Positions 28,724-28,869 of a stretch of 28,869 bases of DNA are shown in pieces. The DNA is taken from positions 1 through 28,869 of the forward strand of contig JALKBU010000661.1 of assembly GCA_023091735.1 (NCBI GenBank), given 5' to 3'. The stretch's first letter is position 1. Each line of letters opens with the position of its first letter. Below the pieces are notes generated by a model that ran no database searches, was not told the DNA's origin, and worked only from the letters and a program-made list of their open reading frames with translations. Both the position numbers and the translations under genes were made by a program. The DNA is from Trichomonas tenax. Its lineage: Eukaryota > Parabasalia > Trichomonadida > Trichomonadidae.

Positions 28724-28869
28724 CAAAATCCTGTTGTGCATGATATATTATAATGAGTAAAGCACATCATGGCAAATCAATGTTTTTGATGCAAGATATA
28801 TCTAATATTTTAATGAAATATAGACTTTGTTAGCTAATTCTTTAATATATCATGCACAACAGGATTTTG
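28724..28869. mobile_element. Short inverted-repeat element, cut by window edge
   Basis: Bases 28724-28750 (starting CAAAATCCTGTTGTGCATGA) are the exact reverse complement of the last 27 bases of the window, 28843-28869. The 92-base spacer is AT-rich and non-coding. The arms may extend beyond the window, so the full length and target duplication are unknown. The structure fits a MITE or solo palindromic element; its arms differ from those of the element at 7288-7563. Confidence 0.7.

Noticed and set aside
1..28869. CRISPR array, rRNA genes or bacterial operon structure
   Set aside because: No regularly spaced repeats, no rRNA-like stretch and no overlapping same-strand gene clusters; the window is eukaryotic.

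Overview
The window looks like nuclear DNA from a trichomonad (parabasalid) protist, most likely an AT-rich one such as Tritrichomonas. The reasons are: (1) gene families typical of these genomes (R2R3 Myb proteins, Rab GTPases, very long ankyrin proteins, beta-helix surface-type proteins, CAMK-like kinases, Harbinger-type transposase remnants); (2) genes that are almost all intronless; (3) a TCA(C/T)(A/T) initiator 6-17 bases upstream of several start codons, as known for Trichomonas; (4) TAAA overlapping or closely following several stop codons. Species assignment is inference.

Layout. 1-2840: the edge of a lysine-rich protein gene, a 5'-truncated DDE transposase whose junction carries a perfect 21-bp fold-back, and a broken Myb gene. 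3329-6146: two minus-strand genes, a ubiquitin-specific protease and a nonsense-mutated protein kinase. 6147-7858: non-coding DNA with a 276-bp MITE-like element (7288-7563). 7859-9860: two intact plus-strand genes, a HAD phosphatase and a Rab5-like GTPase. 9861-15705: decayed DNA holding a frameshifted small gene, one intact papain-fold-like gene (11868-12383), a frameshifted beta-helix gene (13462-14480) and a further degraded paralogue of it (about 15040-15320). 15706-17245: a small acidic protein and an intact R2R3 Myb gene. 18241-24314: Vps18 (plus), a class 3 lipase (minus) and an EF-hand protein with a C-terminal CaaX box (plus). 24315-28219: a giant ankyrin protein (minus) whose first codons are separated from the main frame by a short tandem duplication. 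28724-28869: a 27-bp perfect terminal inverted repeat that runs into the window edge.

The genes do not form an operon. Each intact gene appears to carry its own initiator. Vps18 (HOPS/CORVET tethering), the Rab5-like GTPase and possibly the lipase fit endolysosomal trafficking, but their co-location is probably chance. The most striking property is pseudogene density: the transposase, Myb 1, the kinase, the small 10.5-kb gene and both beta-helix copies are broken, while housekeeping genes beside them are intact. I found no convincing new multi-gene system. The best leads are the fold-back at the transposase break, the ankyrin 5' tandem duplication or cryptic intron, the predicted prenylated EF-hand protein and the two short inverted-repeat elements.
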